Positions 19,670-28,942 of a DNA stretch of 64,000 nt are shown here, one piece after another. The position numbers were made by a program, and so were the translations under genes. The notes beneath the pieces are model-generated. The model was not told the DNA's origin and did no database searches. It saw nothing but the letters and a program-made list of their open reading frames with translations. Where the stretch lies: the NCBI RefSeq assembly GCF_023221595.1, contig NZ_CP096563.1, forward strand, positions 4,521,001 to 4,585,000, written 5' to 3'. The DNA is from Rhodococcus qingshengii JCM 15477. Its GTDB lineage: Bacteria > Actinomycetota > Actinomycetes > Mycobacteriales > Mycobacteriaceae. Numbering within the stretch: the first letter of the stretch is position 1; every line of letters begins with the position of its first letter.

Positions 19670-21037
19670 TCAAGGAGTCGGTCCGCACTCCTCCAACATT
19701 TCGGTAACCAATTCGGCGATCGGCGAACGCTCGCTTCGCGTGAGCGTGATGTGCGCGAACAGTGGATGCCCCTTGAGCTTTTCGATCACGGCGGCAACAC
19801 CGTCGTGGCGGCCCACTCGCAGGTTGTCGCGCTGCGCAACATCGTGCGTCAACACCACTCGAGATCCGGTTCCGAGTCGAGAAAGCACCGTCAGCAACAC
19901 ATTTCGTTCGAGGGACTGCGCTTCGTCGACGATCACGAACGAATCGTGCAGCGACCGACCGCGAATGTGCGTCAGCGGCAACACTTCCAGCATTCCGCGG
20001 GCGAGAACCTCTTCGAGAACCTCTGGCGAGGCCAACCCGTCGAGAGTGTCGAAAACGGCCTGAGCCCACGGGCCCATCTTCTCGCTCTCACTACCGGGAA
20101 GGTAGCCGAGTTCTTGTCCGCCAACGGCATACAACGGACGGAAGACGACAACCTTGCGCTGAGTGCGGCGCTCGAGAACGGCTTCCAAACCTGCTGTCAG
20201 AGCCAAGGCCGACTTACCGGTGCCCGCCTTACCACCGAGAGAGATGATGCCGATGCTCTCGTCCATGAGGAGATCGAGCGCAATGCGCTGCTCGGCGGAG
20301 CGGCCGTGCAACCCGAACGCCTCGCGCTCACCGCGCACCAACTGGATGCGCTTGTCGGGAGTCACCCGACCGAGGGCGCTCGACGAACCACCGAGCAGGC
20401 GAAGACCCGTGTGACACGGTAGATCTCGCGCTTCGTCGAGGTCCAGGAAACCCTCGTTGAACAGCTCGTCGATGTCCGTCGAGGCGACGTCCAGCTCAGT
20501 CATGCCCGTCCATCCGGATGGCACGACGTCGTGAGCGTGGTACTCGTCGGCAGGTAGTCCCACCGCGCCTGCCTTCACACGAAGCGGAATGTCCTTGCTG
20601 ACGAGGACTACATCCTTGCCCTCCGCAGCAAGATTCAGCGCACACGCCAGAATCCTCGAATCGTTACTGTCCGTGCGGAATCCGACGGGCAGGACCGCAG
20701 GGTCGGTGTGATTGAGTTCGACCTGCAGTGTCCCGTTCTCGGTGCCGATCGGCACCGGACGGTCGAGGCGGCTGTATTCGATCCGTAGATCGTCGAGCAT
20801 GCGGAGCGATTCTCGGGCGAACCATCCCAGTTCGTGGTGGTGCCGTTTGCCTTCGAGTTCACTGATCACGACCAGTGGGAGTACCACGTGGTGTTCGGCG
20901 AATCGAGTGACAGCCCATGGATCGGACAGTAGTACCGAGGTATCCAAGACGTACGTGCGAAGTGCATCTCCCGAATGATTCCCGGCTGATAGATCAGCCC
21001 GGGCCGAGTGGGCAGAGACGGAGCGTGATGCAGTCAC
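19670..21037 (-). CDS. phoH2: PIN-PhoH family RNase/helicase (PhoH2)
   Basis: A 455-residue fusion. An N-terminal PIN RNase domain (about 25-165, [13 protein letters not shown], with later acidic residues) is joined to a C-terminal PhoH ATPase with Walker [11 protein letters not shown] and Walker [14 protein letters not shown]. Mycobacterial PhoH2 (Rv1095) unwinds and cleaves RNA in an ATP-dependent manner, and the same role is inferred here. The GTG at 21037 is chosen because AGGAG lies eight bases upstream. In mycobacteria a small antitoxin frame (PhoAT) overlaps the start; no comparable frame overlaps here. It lies between fumC and glyA as in M. tuberculosis, with accessory genes inserted. 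Confidence 0.93.
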   Translation of the reverse strand: MTASRSVSAHSARADLSAGNHSGDALRTYVLDTSVLLSDPWAVTRFAEHHVVLPLVVISELEGKRHHHELGWFARESLRMLDDLRIEYSRLDRPVPIGTENGTLQVELNHTDPAVLPVGFRTDSNDSRILACALNLAAEGKDVVLVSKDIPLRVKAGAVGLPADEYHAHDVVPSGWTGMTELDVASTDIDELFNEGFLDLDEARDLPCHTGLRLLGGSSSALGRVTPDKRIQLVRGEREAFGLHGRSAEQRIALDLLMDESIGIISLGGKAGTGKSALALTAGLEAVLERRTQRKVVVFRPLYAVGGQELGYLPGSESEKMGPWAQAVFDTLDGLASPEVLEEVLARGMLEVLPLTHIRGRSLHDSFVIVDEAQSLERNVLLTVLSRLGTGSRVVLTHDVAQRDNLRVGRHDGVAAVIEKLKGHPLFAHITLTRSERSPIAELVTEMLEECGPTP

Positions 21038-21312
21038 GTTGGGCTCCTAGGTCTGCGCGGCACCCGCGCAAACTCAGCTCGCTGGGCCGGACGGCTCTGG
21101 TGTCAGGTGACGCTGTGTCAGCTGAAACAAGGGCCGGGCGCCGGCCCTCTCGTACTGAGTGTTTCAGTCACGATCAGAACCTCCCGCACAAGTAACTTCT
21201 GGTTACTCGTTACTGCCGACGGTACTGCGGATCGGACACTCGCGCCACGGAACGAGCCGCACATCTGGTGAACGCCAGGTAACAAAATGCCACTCGTGTG
21301 ATTCGGCGTCAC
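21038..21312 (-). promoter_or_regulatory. phoH2 upstream region with repeated GTAAC boxes
   Basis: This 275-bp gap holds AGTAAC (21192-21197) in inverted orientation to two GTTACT copies (21203-21208 and 21210-21215). Read on the phoH2 strand this gives two AGTAAC direct repeats seven bases apart plus one inverted copy, which suggests a binding site for a response regulator (MtrA-like sites contain GTAAC repeats). A self-complementary GGGCCGGCGCC-type run lies near 21131-21145. An unsupported 64-codon minus frame covers 21118-21312. Confidence 0.4.
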
Positions 21313-22032
21313 TCAGGACTCGATCAGACCCCACTTCGCGGCGCGCACCGCTGCCTGAACCCGCGAATTGGTTCCGGTCTTGACGAAGATGTTCTCGAGA
21401 TGGGTGGCGACGGTGCGACGGCTGACGAACAACTCCTCGGCGATCTCGACATTGCCCGCGCCCCTGGCCACCAATTGCAGTACTTGAATCTCCCGTGGGC
21501 TCAGATGGACACGATCGAGCGCCACCTGGTCCCCCACGACGCGCGAGCAGGCTGCGCTGGACGCCGCCACCACCTCCCGTACGCGATCGACGACGCCGGA
21601 ATCCGCGAAGCTCATGTGCAGCAATCCGGTCACCTCACGGCCGGAGAACCCCAATGCGACCGAGGCACCCTCGGCGTACCCGGACGGCCGCAGAACATCG
21701 GTGACCATCTCGACCTGCTCGAATCGTGGCACGTCCTGCCAGAACACGGGCACGCCCGAAGCCTCGCGAATGATGCCGAAGAGATTGCGATCGGCGACGA
21801 AGTCCTCGAGCAGGAACTCGAGCACCCTGGCGTCGTATCCGGAACACGCCAGAGCCCGATGTCTTCCGCTCGACGGGTCTCGGTACGTGACCGCCGCAGC
21901 CGAGTACGCGAGTCCACGTGCGCGGAGTTCTTCGGCGCACAGGCCGAGAATTCCGTACGCCCCGGCCGCCGGCGATCGCGGCGCGAACATGTCAGGTCCA
22001 GCGCCGCGATCAGGCAGTACAGACGTCATCAC
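21313..22032 (-). CDS. LuxR family transcriptional regulator
   Basis: A 239-residue regulator with a C-terminal LuxR/FixJ helix-turn-helix at about 175-235 (LSPREIQVLQLVARG, then SRRTVATHLENIFVKTGTNSR). The N-terminal 160 residues look like a GAF-type sensor domain (a run through LAYSAAAVTYRDP and VALGFSGREVTGLLHMSF), not a phosphoreceiver. Its start lies 23 bp after the stop of the amidase gene on the same strand, so the two are probably cotranscribed. The regulator may control the amidase through the palindrome at 23550-23567. Ligand unknown. Confidence 0.83.
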   Translation of the reverse strand: MMTSVLPDRGAGPDMFAPRSPAAGAYGILGLCAEELRARGLAYSAAAVTYRDPSSGRHRALACSGYDARVLEFLLEDFVADRNLFGIIREASGVPVFWQDVPRFEQVEMVTDVLRPSGYAEGASVALGFSGREVTGLLHMSFADSGVVDRVREVVAASSAACSRVVGDQVALDRVHLSPREIQVLQLVARGAGNVEIAEELFVSRRTVATHLENIFVKTGTNSRVQAAVRAAKWGLIES

Positions 22033-22055
22033 ACCAATCTAGCCAATCGTGTGAG

Positions 22056-23489
22056 CTAGGCCACGACCAGTGAATCGGCCGGCTTCTTGTCCGCCCACGG
22101 ACGTGCCGCTTCGAAGTTCGCGGCAGCCCGCAGGACCACTGCGTCCTGGCGGTGACGTGCGGCGATCTGCAGCCCCACCGGTCGACCGTCGGCGGTGAAT
22201 CCAGCGGGCACGGTGATCGCCGGATTGTTGAGCATGTTGTACGGGTAGGTGAAGAGCCAATCGAGCAACTGCTCACGCAGCGACGCACCCTCGAGCCACG
22301 ACGGCGCGAACTGACTGAGCGGGAACGTGGCCGAAGCCAAGGTCGGCGAGACCAACACGTCGTAGTCGTTCATGAACGCGGTCCACGTGTCCCACATGAC
22401 GCCGCGGAATGCGTCGGCCCGCCCGACGTCGACACCGGTGAGCCGCTCGGCCTCGTGCATGATCTCGATCAGGTTGTCGTCGACCTCGCCGCGCTGGTTC
22501 TCCCAGTCGAGCAAGTCGTATTCGGAAGCGAAACCGGGAACCCAGATGCCGTTCCACATCGACTCCGACGGATTTCCCCACTGCGGGGTCGCCTCGGTGA
22601 TCCGGGCACCCAATTCCTCGAATGCCGACAACGCGTCGAGACACACCGCCAGCACCTCCGGATCAACATGGCCGAGACCGAGATTCGTCGACCACGCCAC
22701 GCGAAGGCCCTTCACGTCGCCCTTCGAGGCTTCGACGTACGAGGTCTCGGCACGCTCGATCGAGAGCGGGTCCGCATTGTCCGGCCCGGCCATGATGTCG
22801 AGCATCAGCGCGTTGTCGGCGACAGTCCGGGTGATCGGACCGTGATACGCCCAGTTGTAGAAGCGCCCGGCCAGGATGGTCTGCGGGATGACGCCGGTGG
22901 TCGGCTTCAACCCGACGACCCCGCAGAGCGCCGACGGGATACGCACCGATCCCGCGCCGTCACTGCCCTCGGCGAGTGGCCCGAGGCCTGCAGCCACGGC
23001 AGCCGACGCACCGCCACTGGACCCGCCCGCGCTGTTGCCGAGCTTCCACGGGTTGTGCGTCGGCCCGTACAGGTGGTTGTCCGTGCCTCCGTAGTAACCA
23101 CTTTCGGGAGTATTCGTCTTTCCCAGGAACAGTCCGCCGGCGCCTCGCAGCCTGTCCACGACGACGGCATTTCCCGTCGCGATGTTGTCGGCCATCGGCT
23201 TCATCCCGAACGTGGTCGGCAGCCCGTCGACTGCCGTCAGATCTTTGATCGTGAACGGAACGCCGTGCAGCGGGCCGAGCTTCTCGCCCGCTTCCTGTTG
23301 CCGTGAGAGTTCGGCCGCATCGCGCGTCACCTGCTCGCGATCGAACTGCACTATCGCGTTGATCGACGGATTGACGGCGTCGACGCGCTGGATCATCGCT
23401 TCGGCAATCTCGTTGGGCGAGAGACTGTTCGACGCGACCGACGCCGCCATCTCGGTAGCGGAGAGCCAATGCAGATTCTGTTCGGTCAT
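22056..23489 (-). CDS. Amidase (amidase-signature family)
   Basis: A 477-residue amidase-signature enzyme. The Ser-cisSer-Lys triad is readable: K82 in FTIKDLTA, S157 in the GGSSGG loop, and nucleophile S181 in GSDGAGSVRIPS. Such enzymes hydrolyse carboxamides of many kinds; the absence of gatB/gatC and the catabolic context argue against a GatA role. A GAAGGA site precedes the ATG. The gene is followed by the LuxR regulator and preceded by an operator-like palindrome (23550-23567), which suggests inducible expression. Confidence 0.9.
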   Translation of the reverse strand: MTEQNLHWLSATEMAASVASNSLSPNEIAEAMIQRVDAVNPSINAIVQFDREQVTRDAAELSRQQEAGEKLGPLHGVPFTIKDLTAVDGLPTTFGMKPMADNIATGNAVVVDRLRGAGGLFLGKTNTPESGYYGGTDNHLYGPTHNPWKLGNSAGGSSGGASAAVAAGLGPLAEGSDGAGSVRIPSALCGVVGLKPTTGVIPQTILAGRFYNWAYHGPITRTVADNALMLDIMAGPDNADPLSIERAETSYVEASKGDVKGLRVAWSTNLGLGHVDPEVLAVCLDALSAFEELGARITEATPQWGNPSESMWNGIWVPGFASEYDLLDWENQRGEVDDNLIEIMHEAERLTGVDVGRADAFRGVMWDTWTAFMNDYDVLVSPTLASATFPLSQFAPSWLEGASLREQLLDWLFTYPYNMLNNPAITVPAGFTADGRPVGLQIAARHRQDAVVLRAAANFEAARPWADKKPADSLVVA

Positions 23490-23549
23490 GGGGTTTCCTT
23501 CGCCGGAGGGGTGATGCTCTCAGGCTAGGAAGCACCGAACTCGGCCACC

Positions 23550-23567
23550 ATCGGTCATGTGACCGAT
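23550..23567 (-). promoter_or_regulatory. Palindromic operator candidate upstream of the amidase gene
   Basis: ATCGGTCA and TGACCGAT are perfect inverted arms around a 2-base centre, 61-78 bp before the amidase ATG. On the minus strand TAGCCT about 30 bases downstream could be the -10, which would put the palindrome near -45, a typical activator position. The cotranscribed LuxR regulator is the obvious candidate to bind it. Confidence 0.45.
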
Positions 23568-23596
23568 GCCACAATCCGCGACTGGCAAAAAACCAG

Positions 23597-23626
23597 CGGC
23601 CCGGCCCCTCGAAAGGGACCGGGCCG
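23597..23626 (-). terminator. glyA intrinsic terminator
   Basis: A GC-rich stem of about 13 bp (CGGCCCGGTCCCT with one mismatch) and a short loop is followed, on the minus strand, by a run of six T residues (GGTTTTTTG). It lies 16 bases past the glyA stop. Confidence 0.9.
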
Positions 23627-23641
23627 TCGGTGAAGGAATAC

Positions 23642-24949
23642 CTAGACGTTCTTGCTGAGCAGGCCCCAGTTCTCGAGACCGTCGTACAGCGGAAGGTCGA
23701 GGGCGAGCTTGGCGACGCGCGCACGCAGCGCCGGCAGATCCGCGTTGCCGGCCAGAGCGGTACCGATGATGTCGGCGACCTCGGTGAACTCGGCATCGCC
23801 GAATCCGCGAGTGGCCAACGCTGCGGTACCGATACGCAGACCGGAGGTGGTCATCGGCGGGCGGGGATCGAACGGAACAGCGTTGCGGTTGACCGTGATG
23901 CCGATTTCGTGCAGAAGGTCCTCACCCTGCTGGCCGTCGAGCTGCGAGTTACGCAGGTCCACGAGCACGAGGTGGACGTCAGTGCCGCCGGTCAGGACGC
24001 TGATGCCCTGGTCTGCGACGTCCTTGTTGCCCAGACGCTCGGCAAGGATGCGCGCACCGGAAAGGGTGCGTGCCTGACGATCCTTGAACTCTTCACCGGC
24101 AGCGATCTTGAAGGTGACTGCCTTGGCCGCGATGGCGTGCATGAGCGGTCCACCCTGCTGACCGGGGAAGACAGCGGAGTTGAGCTTCTTGGCCCACTCT
24201 TTCTTCGCCAGGATCAGGCCCGAACGCGGACCACCGAGGGTCTTGTGGACGGTCGAGGAGACGACGTCTGCGTACGGGACGGGCGACGGGTGCAGTCCTG
24301 CCGCAACCAGTCCGGCGAAGTGAGCCATGTCCACCCACAGGTACGCCCCGACCTCGTCGGCGATCGCGCGGAACGCCGCGAAGTCCTGCTGACGCGGGTA
24401 CGCGGACCAGCCGGCAACGATGACCTTCGGCTTCTCGGCGAGGGCGATCGAGCGCACCTCGTCCATGTCGATGCGGTGATCTTCCTTGCTGACGCCGTAG
24501 GACGCGACGTCGTACAACTTGCCGGAGAAGTTGAGCTTCATGCCGTGCGTGAGGTGACCGCCGTGTGCAAGGTCGAGGCCGAGCAGCTTCTCACCCGGGT
24601 TCATCAGTGCCATCAGAACAGCAGCGTTGGCCTGTGCGCCCGAGTGCGGCTGAACGTTCGCGAACTCTGCACCGAAGAGTTCCTTCGCACGGTTGCGCGC
24701 CAGATCCTCGATGACGTCGACGTGCTCGCAACCGCCGTAGTAACGACGTCCCGGGTAGCCCTCGGCGTACTTGTTGGTCAGGACGCTGCCCTGAGCCTGC
24801 AGAACCGAGCGGGGAACGAAGTTCTCCGACGCGATCATCTCGAGCGTGTCGCGCTGACGAGCCAATTCACCAGCCATCGCCTCGGCGACTTCGGGGTCGA
24901 GTTCGGCGAGTGATGCAGAGTTGACGTCGGAGCCGGGCACAGCGGTCAT
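23642..24949 (-). CDS. glyA: Serine hydroxymethyltransferase
   Basis: A 435-residue PLP enzyme that converts serine and tetrahydrofolate to glycine and 5,10-methylene-THF, the main one-carbon source. The PLP-lysine motif is [12 protein letters not shown]-terminal family segments [11 protein letters not shown] and [17 protein letters not shown] are intact. The product ends [11 protein letters not shown], followed by a strong terminator. The upstream gap to the next gene is only about 76 bp, too short for a glycine riboswitch, and none was seen. Confidence 0.96.
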   Translation of the reverse strand: MTAVPGSDVNSASLAELDPEVAEAMAGELARQRDTLEMIASENFVPRSVLQAQGSVLTNKYAEGYPGRRYYGGCEHVDVIEDLARNRAKELFGAEFANVQPHSGAQANAAVLMALMNPGEKLLGLDLAHGGHLTHGMKLNFSGKLYDVASYGVSKEDHRIDMDEVRSIALAEKPKVIVAGWSAYPRQQDFAAFRAIADEVGAYLWVDMAHFAGLVAAGLHPSPVPYADVVSSTVHKTLGGPRSGLILAKKEWAKKLNSAVFPGQQGGPLMHAIAAKAVTFKIAAGEEFKDRQARTLSGARILAERLGNKDVADQGISVLTGGTDVHLVLVDLRNSQLDGQQGEDLLHEIGITVNRNAVPFDPRPPMTTSGLRIGTAALATRGFGDAEFTEVADIIGTALAGNADLPALRARVAKLALDLPLYDGLENWGLLSKNV

Positions 24950-25025
24950 CGAGGAATCTCCAAGCTGGATGCGGAAACGAATGCGTCCAGTCTACGAAGT
25001 TCGCTCCCGCCGTCTCCACCCGGCA

Positions 25026-26222
25026 CTAGGCAGCACGCAGAGAGCTGGGGACCAGCGGCTCGTCGAGCAGCCTGCGGAAGCGTTCGGTGCGCTCCGCGCC
25101 CACCGGCACCTCGTCCAGCCATCCCCCGAGCAGCCGGTATCCCTCGACATACGTGCTGGTGTATGCCCGCCACAGCGGCGAAGACAGGAACTTGAGCGAT
25201 TGGCGAGCGCGTTCCGGCGTCGACAGCGACCACCGTTCGAGGAACAGCGCCACGTCGTCGAGGCTGCGCCCCTCGTCGTGCAACATCAGCGCCGCATCCT
25301 GCCGGACACTCAGCAGTTGCCCCGACGCGGCGGAGAGCCGTTGCGCCTTTTCCCCGTCGAAAGAGAAGCCGAGGTCGGCGTAGATGTCCTGCGCCCACAC
25401 ACCCCAGTCCGGGCCGACAATCGCTTCCAGCGCCAAATCCGCGAGGCCTTCGGCCATGATGCACTGCGGCGTGTTGACCAGGAACAGTGTCTGCTCGAGC
25501 TGGCCCGAACCGACCAGACCGGCTTCCTTACGGCAATGCTCGGTGTGATGGCCGGGGTAGGACTCGTGCGCGATCAGCCGCGGCAGGTTGGCCATGAACT
25601 GCGGCAGATCCGAATTGATCGCAACCTTGGAGCGGTAGTCACCGAGGTAGTAGTTGAAGCCGGACCACGGCTTGTCCCCCACCACTTCGTATTCGACGGT
25701 TTCCGACGCGGGAAGCCCGAAGGTGCCGCGGACCAGATCGCGCAGCGCACTCGACATTGCCTCGACGCATTCGTTCAGTTTCGCCGCGGGGATCTCGTCG
25801 GCCTTGCGATGCGCCTGCACCCGCTGCGCCAGCGGTCCCGGACCGGGCAGAACTTCACCCATCAACCGGTGAGCGTCGCTGTAGGCGTCCTCGTTTCCCT
25901 TTTCGATTCGTACGTCGAAGTACGCCTCGACCTCGTCCACGAAGCCGATGTCCTCACCCGCGAACTTGCGCCCGGAGCATTCCAGGGCGCGAAGGTGTAC
26001 GTCGACGAAGTGGGAGCGTTCGGCATTCAGACCACTTCCGGCCAACTCGCCCCGCAATTCACGTGCCGTGCGGGCAAGTTCACGCGGATCGGGCTTCGGG
26101 GCGCTCTCGATCTGCTTACGCAGCGCCGGGTCACCGGTGAACGCGTCGACGAACCCGTCTTCGAGACGGTCGAAACCCAGTCCGAGCAGCAGGTATTGGC
26201 GAACAAGTGTGTCTGGATCCAT
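25026..26222 (-). CDS. DUF885-family putative metallohydrolase
   Basis: A 398-residue protein with the DUF885-type zinc motif HESYPGHH (near residue 220) and a later E-x-x-A-D segment (MAEGLADLALEAIVG) that could supply the third ligand. The family is related to M3/M32-like peptidases, but the substrate is unknown. No signal peptide is present, so it should be cytoplasmic. I start at ATG 26222; a GTG two codons earlier is equally possible. The neighbouring divergent coaA leaves 172 bp for both promoters. Confidence 0.75.
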   Translation of the reverse strand: MDPDTLVRQYLLLGLGFDRLEDGFVDAFTGDPALRKQIESAPKPDPRELARTARELRGELAGSGLNAERSHFVDVHLRALECSGRKFAGEDIGFVDEVEAYFDVRIEKGNEDAYSDAHRLMGEVLPGPGPLAQRVQAHRKADEIPAAKLNECVEAMSSALRDLVRGTFGLPASETVEYEVVGDKPWSGFNYYLGDYRSKVAINSDLPQFMANLPRLIAHESYPGHHTEHCRKEAGLVGSGQLEQTLFLVNTPQCIMAEGLADLALEAIVGPDWGVWAQDIYADLGFSFDGEKAQRLSAASGQLLSVRQDAALMLHDEGRSLDDVALFLERWSLSTPERARQSLKFLSSPLWRAYTSTYVEGYRLLGGWLDEVPVGAERTERFRRLLDEPLVPSSLRAA

Positions 26223-26394
26223 AACCACCGAGCCTAGTCGCTCGCTCCGGAATGCCACCCGGCGAAAGTCCCGGACGTGGCACCGAGCACAATCCGACTA
26301 TGCACTCGGATCGTGCGCACACGCGCCTGGCTTGCTCGCATAGCTGTTTCGTCCGCCGGGCCCCGGGTTCACTACGTGCCGGTGAGCTGGGCTG

Positions 26395-27327
26395 ATGGCG
26401 CGCACCAACGAATCGAGTCCCTACGTCGAGTTCGACCGCAAGCAGTGGCGGACACTGCGTAAGTCGACGCCACTGGTGTTGACCGAGGACGAGTTGTACG
26501 GCTTGCGTGGTCTCGGCGAGCAGATCGATCTCGAAGAAGTTGCCGAGGTTTATCTCCCCCTCGCACGTCTGATCCACCTACAGGTAGCGGCGCGCCAACG
26601 ACTGTTCGCGGCCACCGCGACCTTCCTCGGCGAGAAGCATCCCGACCGTCAGGTGCCCTTCGTCATCGGCGTCGCCGGTTCGGTCGCGGTCGGAAAATCC
26701 ACGACTGCTCGTGTGCTGCAAGCTCTCCTGGCCCGCTGGGATCACCATCCGCGCGTCGACCTCGTCACCACGGACGGATTCCTCTATCCGACCAGGGAAC
26801 TCCAGCGTCGGGGCATCATGCACCGCAAGGGTTTTCCCGAAAGCTACGATCGCCGCAAGCTGTTGCGCTTCGTCACCGAAGTCAAGTCCGGGGCGGAAGA
26901 GGTAGCGGCGCCGGTCTATTCGCATACGTCGTACGACATCATCCCGGGCCAGTACCACCTGATCCGCCAGCCCGACATCCTCATCATCGAGGGCCTCAAC
27001 GTCCTGCAGACCGGCCCGCGTCTGATGGTCTCCGATCTGTTCGACTTCTCGATCTACGTCGACGCCCGCATCGAGGACATCGAAGCCTGGTACATCCAGC
27101 GGTTCCTCGCGCTACGCAACACGTCGTTCGCCGATCCGAACGCCCACTTTCACCACTACTCCGGCCTCTCCGACCGTGACGCGACCATCGCGGCGAAGGA
27201 GATCTGGAACTCGATCAACCACCCGAACCTGGTGGAGAACATTCTCCCCACCCGCCCCCGCGCAACCCTGGTGCTGCGCAAGGACGCCGATCACACGATC
27301 AACCGGCTGCGACTGCGCAAGCTCTGA
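26395..27327 (+). CDS. coaA: Type I pantothenate kinase
   Basis: A 310-residue CoaA that phosphorylates pantothenate, the first and regulated step of coenzyme A synthesis. The P-loop is [12 protein letters not shown] (about residues 97-108). Further family motifs are [16 protein letters not shown] and [11 protein letters not shown]. Its stop is seven bases from the stop of the convergent prenyl synthase gene. M. tuberculosis coaA (Rv1092c) has the same neighbours, glyA and the Rv1086 group. Confidence 0.96.
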   Translation: MARTNESSPYVEFDRKQWRTLRKSTPLVLTEDELYGLRGLGEQIDLEEVAEVYLPLARLIHLQVAARQRLFAATATFLGEKHPDRQVPFVIGVAGSVAVGKSTTARVLQALLARWDHHPRVDLVTTDGFLYPTRELQRRGIMHRKGFPESYDRRKLLRFVTEVKSGAEEVAAPVYSHTSYDIIPGQYHLIRQPDILIIEGLNVLQTGPRLMVSDLFDFSIYVDARIEDIEAWYIQRFLALRNTSFADPNAHFHHYSGLSDRDATIAAKEIWNSINHPNLVENILPTRPRATLVLRKDADHTINRLRLRKL

Positions 27328-27333
27328 GACGGC

Positions 27334-28101
27334 TCAGGCGCCGAACCGGCGGTGGCGCGCCGCGTAATCGCGCAAGGCTCGAAGAAAGTCGACTCGACGG
27401 AATTCGGGCCAGTACGCCTCGGTGAACCAGATCTCCGAATAGGCGCTCTGCCACAACAGGAATCCGGAGAGCCGCTGCTCGCCGGAGGTGCGGATCACCA
27501 GATCCGGATCGGGCTGTCCCGACGTGTACAGATGCCCGTCGATGCCGTCGACCGTGACGGCCTGGATCAGTTCGTCGCCGCTCAGACCCGCACCGATCTT
27601 GTCGCGCAGGAGCGATTGGACGGCGTCGGCGATCTCCTGACGCCCGCCGTATCCGATCGCGACGTTGACATGTGTCCCGGTTCGGCCGCTCGTCCCCGCC
27701 GCCGCTTCCCGCAAGCGCCTGGACTGCTCGGGAGGCAGAAGATCGAGAGCACCGACGATCTGCACACTCCAGTTCTTGCCGGGCCCGGAGATCTCTTCGA
27801 CGACGTCGGTGATGATTTCGAGGAGGGTGTCGAGCTCTTCCGGCTCGCGGCGCAGGTTCTCGGTCGAGAGCAGGTAGATGGTTGCCATCTCGATTCCGGC
27901 GGCGTCGCACCACTCGAGCAATTCGGCAATTTTGAGCGCGCCCATGCGGTGCCCGTGACTGACATCGGTGAAGCCGTTCTCGCGAGCCCATCGCCGATTT
28001 CCGTCACACATCACGGCTACGTGCCGTGGGTGCGCGAGACCGTCGAGATGACTGAGGAGTCGTCGCTCGTAGATGCTGTACAGCAGTCCGCGCAGATTCA
28101 C
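27334..28101 (-). CDS. Z-isoprenyl diphosphate synthase (Rv1086/UppS family)
   Basis: A 255-residue cis-prenyltransferase. Conserved motifs are AVMCDGNRRWA (substrate/Mg), GHRMGALK, IYLLSTENLRR and the C-terminal PDLVIRTSGEQRLSGFLLW with SEIWFTEAYWPEF. Position next to hemolysin III and coaA matches M. tuberculosis Rv1086, which makes short-chain Z,E-farnesyl diphosphate for decaprenyl phosphate synthesis. A full-length undecaprenyl/decaprenyl synthase is the alternative. The GTG start lies in the short divergent region shared with the hemolysin III gene. Precursors would come from ispH in this window. Confidence 0.9.
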   Translation of the reverse strand: MNLRGLLYSIYERRLLSHLDGLAHPRHVAVMCDGNRRWARENGFTDVSHGHRMGALKIAELLEWCDAAGIEMATIYLLSTENLRREPEELDTLLEIITDVVEEISGPGKNWSVQIVGALDLLPPEQSRRLREAAAGTSGRTGTHVNVAIGYGGRQEIADAVQSLLRDKIGAGLSGDELIQAVTVDGIDGHLYTSGQPDPDLVIRTSGEQRLSGFLLWQSAYSEIWFTEAYWPEFRRVDFLRALRDYAARHRRFGA

Positions 28102-28211
28102 CGTGACATCACCATGGTGTCAAAGACTACGCCCGGCAGTGACAGCCACATGCGAGCGCCGTCACGCTTTTTGTACGCGTCGAAAACCCGCAGGTAGGTT
28201 ATGCTACTGAT

Positions 28212-28239
28212 GCGTAACCTACGGTACCGTAGGTTACGC
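28212..28239. promoter_or_regulatory. Perfect 28-bp palindromic operator candidate upstream of the PAQR gene
   Basis: The left arm GCGTAACCTACGGT is exactly repeated as its reverse complement, with no spacer. A third half-site TAGGTTATGC occurs at 28195-28204, in direct orientation with the right arm. The palindrome ends 35 bp before the hemolysin III ATG and about 110 bp before the prenyl synthase start. Size and symmetry resemble a TetR-family operator. The regulator is not in this window. Confidence 0.6.
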
Positions 28240-28273
28240 GGTTCGCAACAGTACGGAACGAGAGGGGTTGCAC

Positions 28274-28942
28274 ATGACGGCATTCGGGCTCGACGAGCTT
28301 CCGGTCAAACCACGCATGCGCGGTTGGATCCATCTGTGGGCGCTCGGTGTCTCCGTCGTCGCAGGCATCGTTCTCGTCTCCGTAGCCGGCGCTCAGGTCG
28401 GCGCCAAAGCGGCTTGGGCAACCGCGATCTACAGCGTCACGATCTGCGGCCTCTTCGGCATCAGTGCGACGTATCACCGCATCCAGTGGCAGACGGTCAA
28501 GGGCCGTACGTGGATGAAGCGTGCGGACCATTCGATGATCTTTCTCTTCATCGCCGGCAGCTACACACCGTTCGCCATGCTCGGCCTCCCGACTCACACC
28601 GGCAAGATCATCCTCGCGATCGTGTGGGCAGGCGCGCTCGCCGGCGTCGCACTCAAGATGCTCTGGCCCACCGCCCCGAAATGGGTGGGAGTCCCGCTCT
28701 ACCTGCTCCTCGGTTGGGCGATCGTTCCCGTGGTCGGTGAACTGACGCACCAGGTCGGTGTGGCGCCTATGGTGCTGCTGCTCGTCGGCGGAATCTTCTA
28801 CAGCGTCGGCGCAATTCTGTACGCGACGAAATGGCCAAACCCGTGGCCCACGACGTTCGGGCATCACGAGTTCTTCCACGCCGCGACGGTCGTCGCAGCG
28901 ATCTGCCACTACATCGCGGTATGGCTCGTCGTGTTCAACTGA
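28274..28942 (+). CDS. Hemolysin III / PAQR family membrane protein
   Basis: A 222-residue protein with seven predicted membrane segments. It carries the PAQR/YqfA metal-site pattern: S-x-x-x-H in [15 protein letters not shown] in KRADHSMIF, and a C-terminal H-x-x-x-H-like [15 protein letters not shown]. It is homologous to Rv1085c. The physiological role of bacterial members is unclear; membrane-fluidity or lipid hydrolase functions are proposed for relatives. The start is ATG 28274 after a GAGAGGGG site; a TTG two codons earlier is an alternative. Its 3' end overlaps the convergent DUF255 gene by 34 bp. Confidence 0.9.
   Translation: MTAFGLDELPVKPRMRGWIHLWALGVSVVAGIVLVSVAGAQVGAKAAWATAIYSVTICGLFGISATYHRIQWQTVKGRTWMKRADHSMIFLFIAGSYTPFAMLGLPTHTGKIILAIVWAGALAGVALKMLWPTAPKWVGVPLYLLLGWAIVPVVGELTHQVGVAPMVLLLVGGIFYSVGAILYATKWPNPWPTTFGHHEFFHAATVVAAICHYIAVWLVVFN

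Noticed and set aside
24950..25025. Possible glycine riboswitch before glyA
   Set aside because: The gap is only 76 bp and has no tandem aptamer-like structure.
24921..26237. 438-codon plus-strand open frame
   Set aside because: Antisense to the DUF885 gene, which has the HESYPGHH motif.
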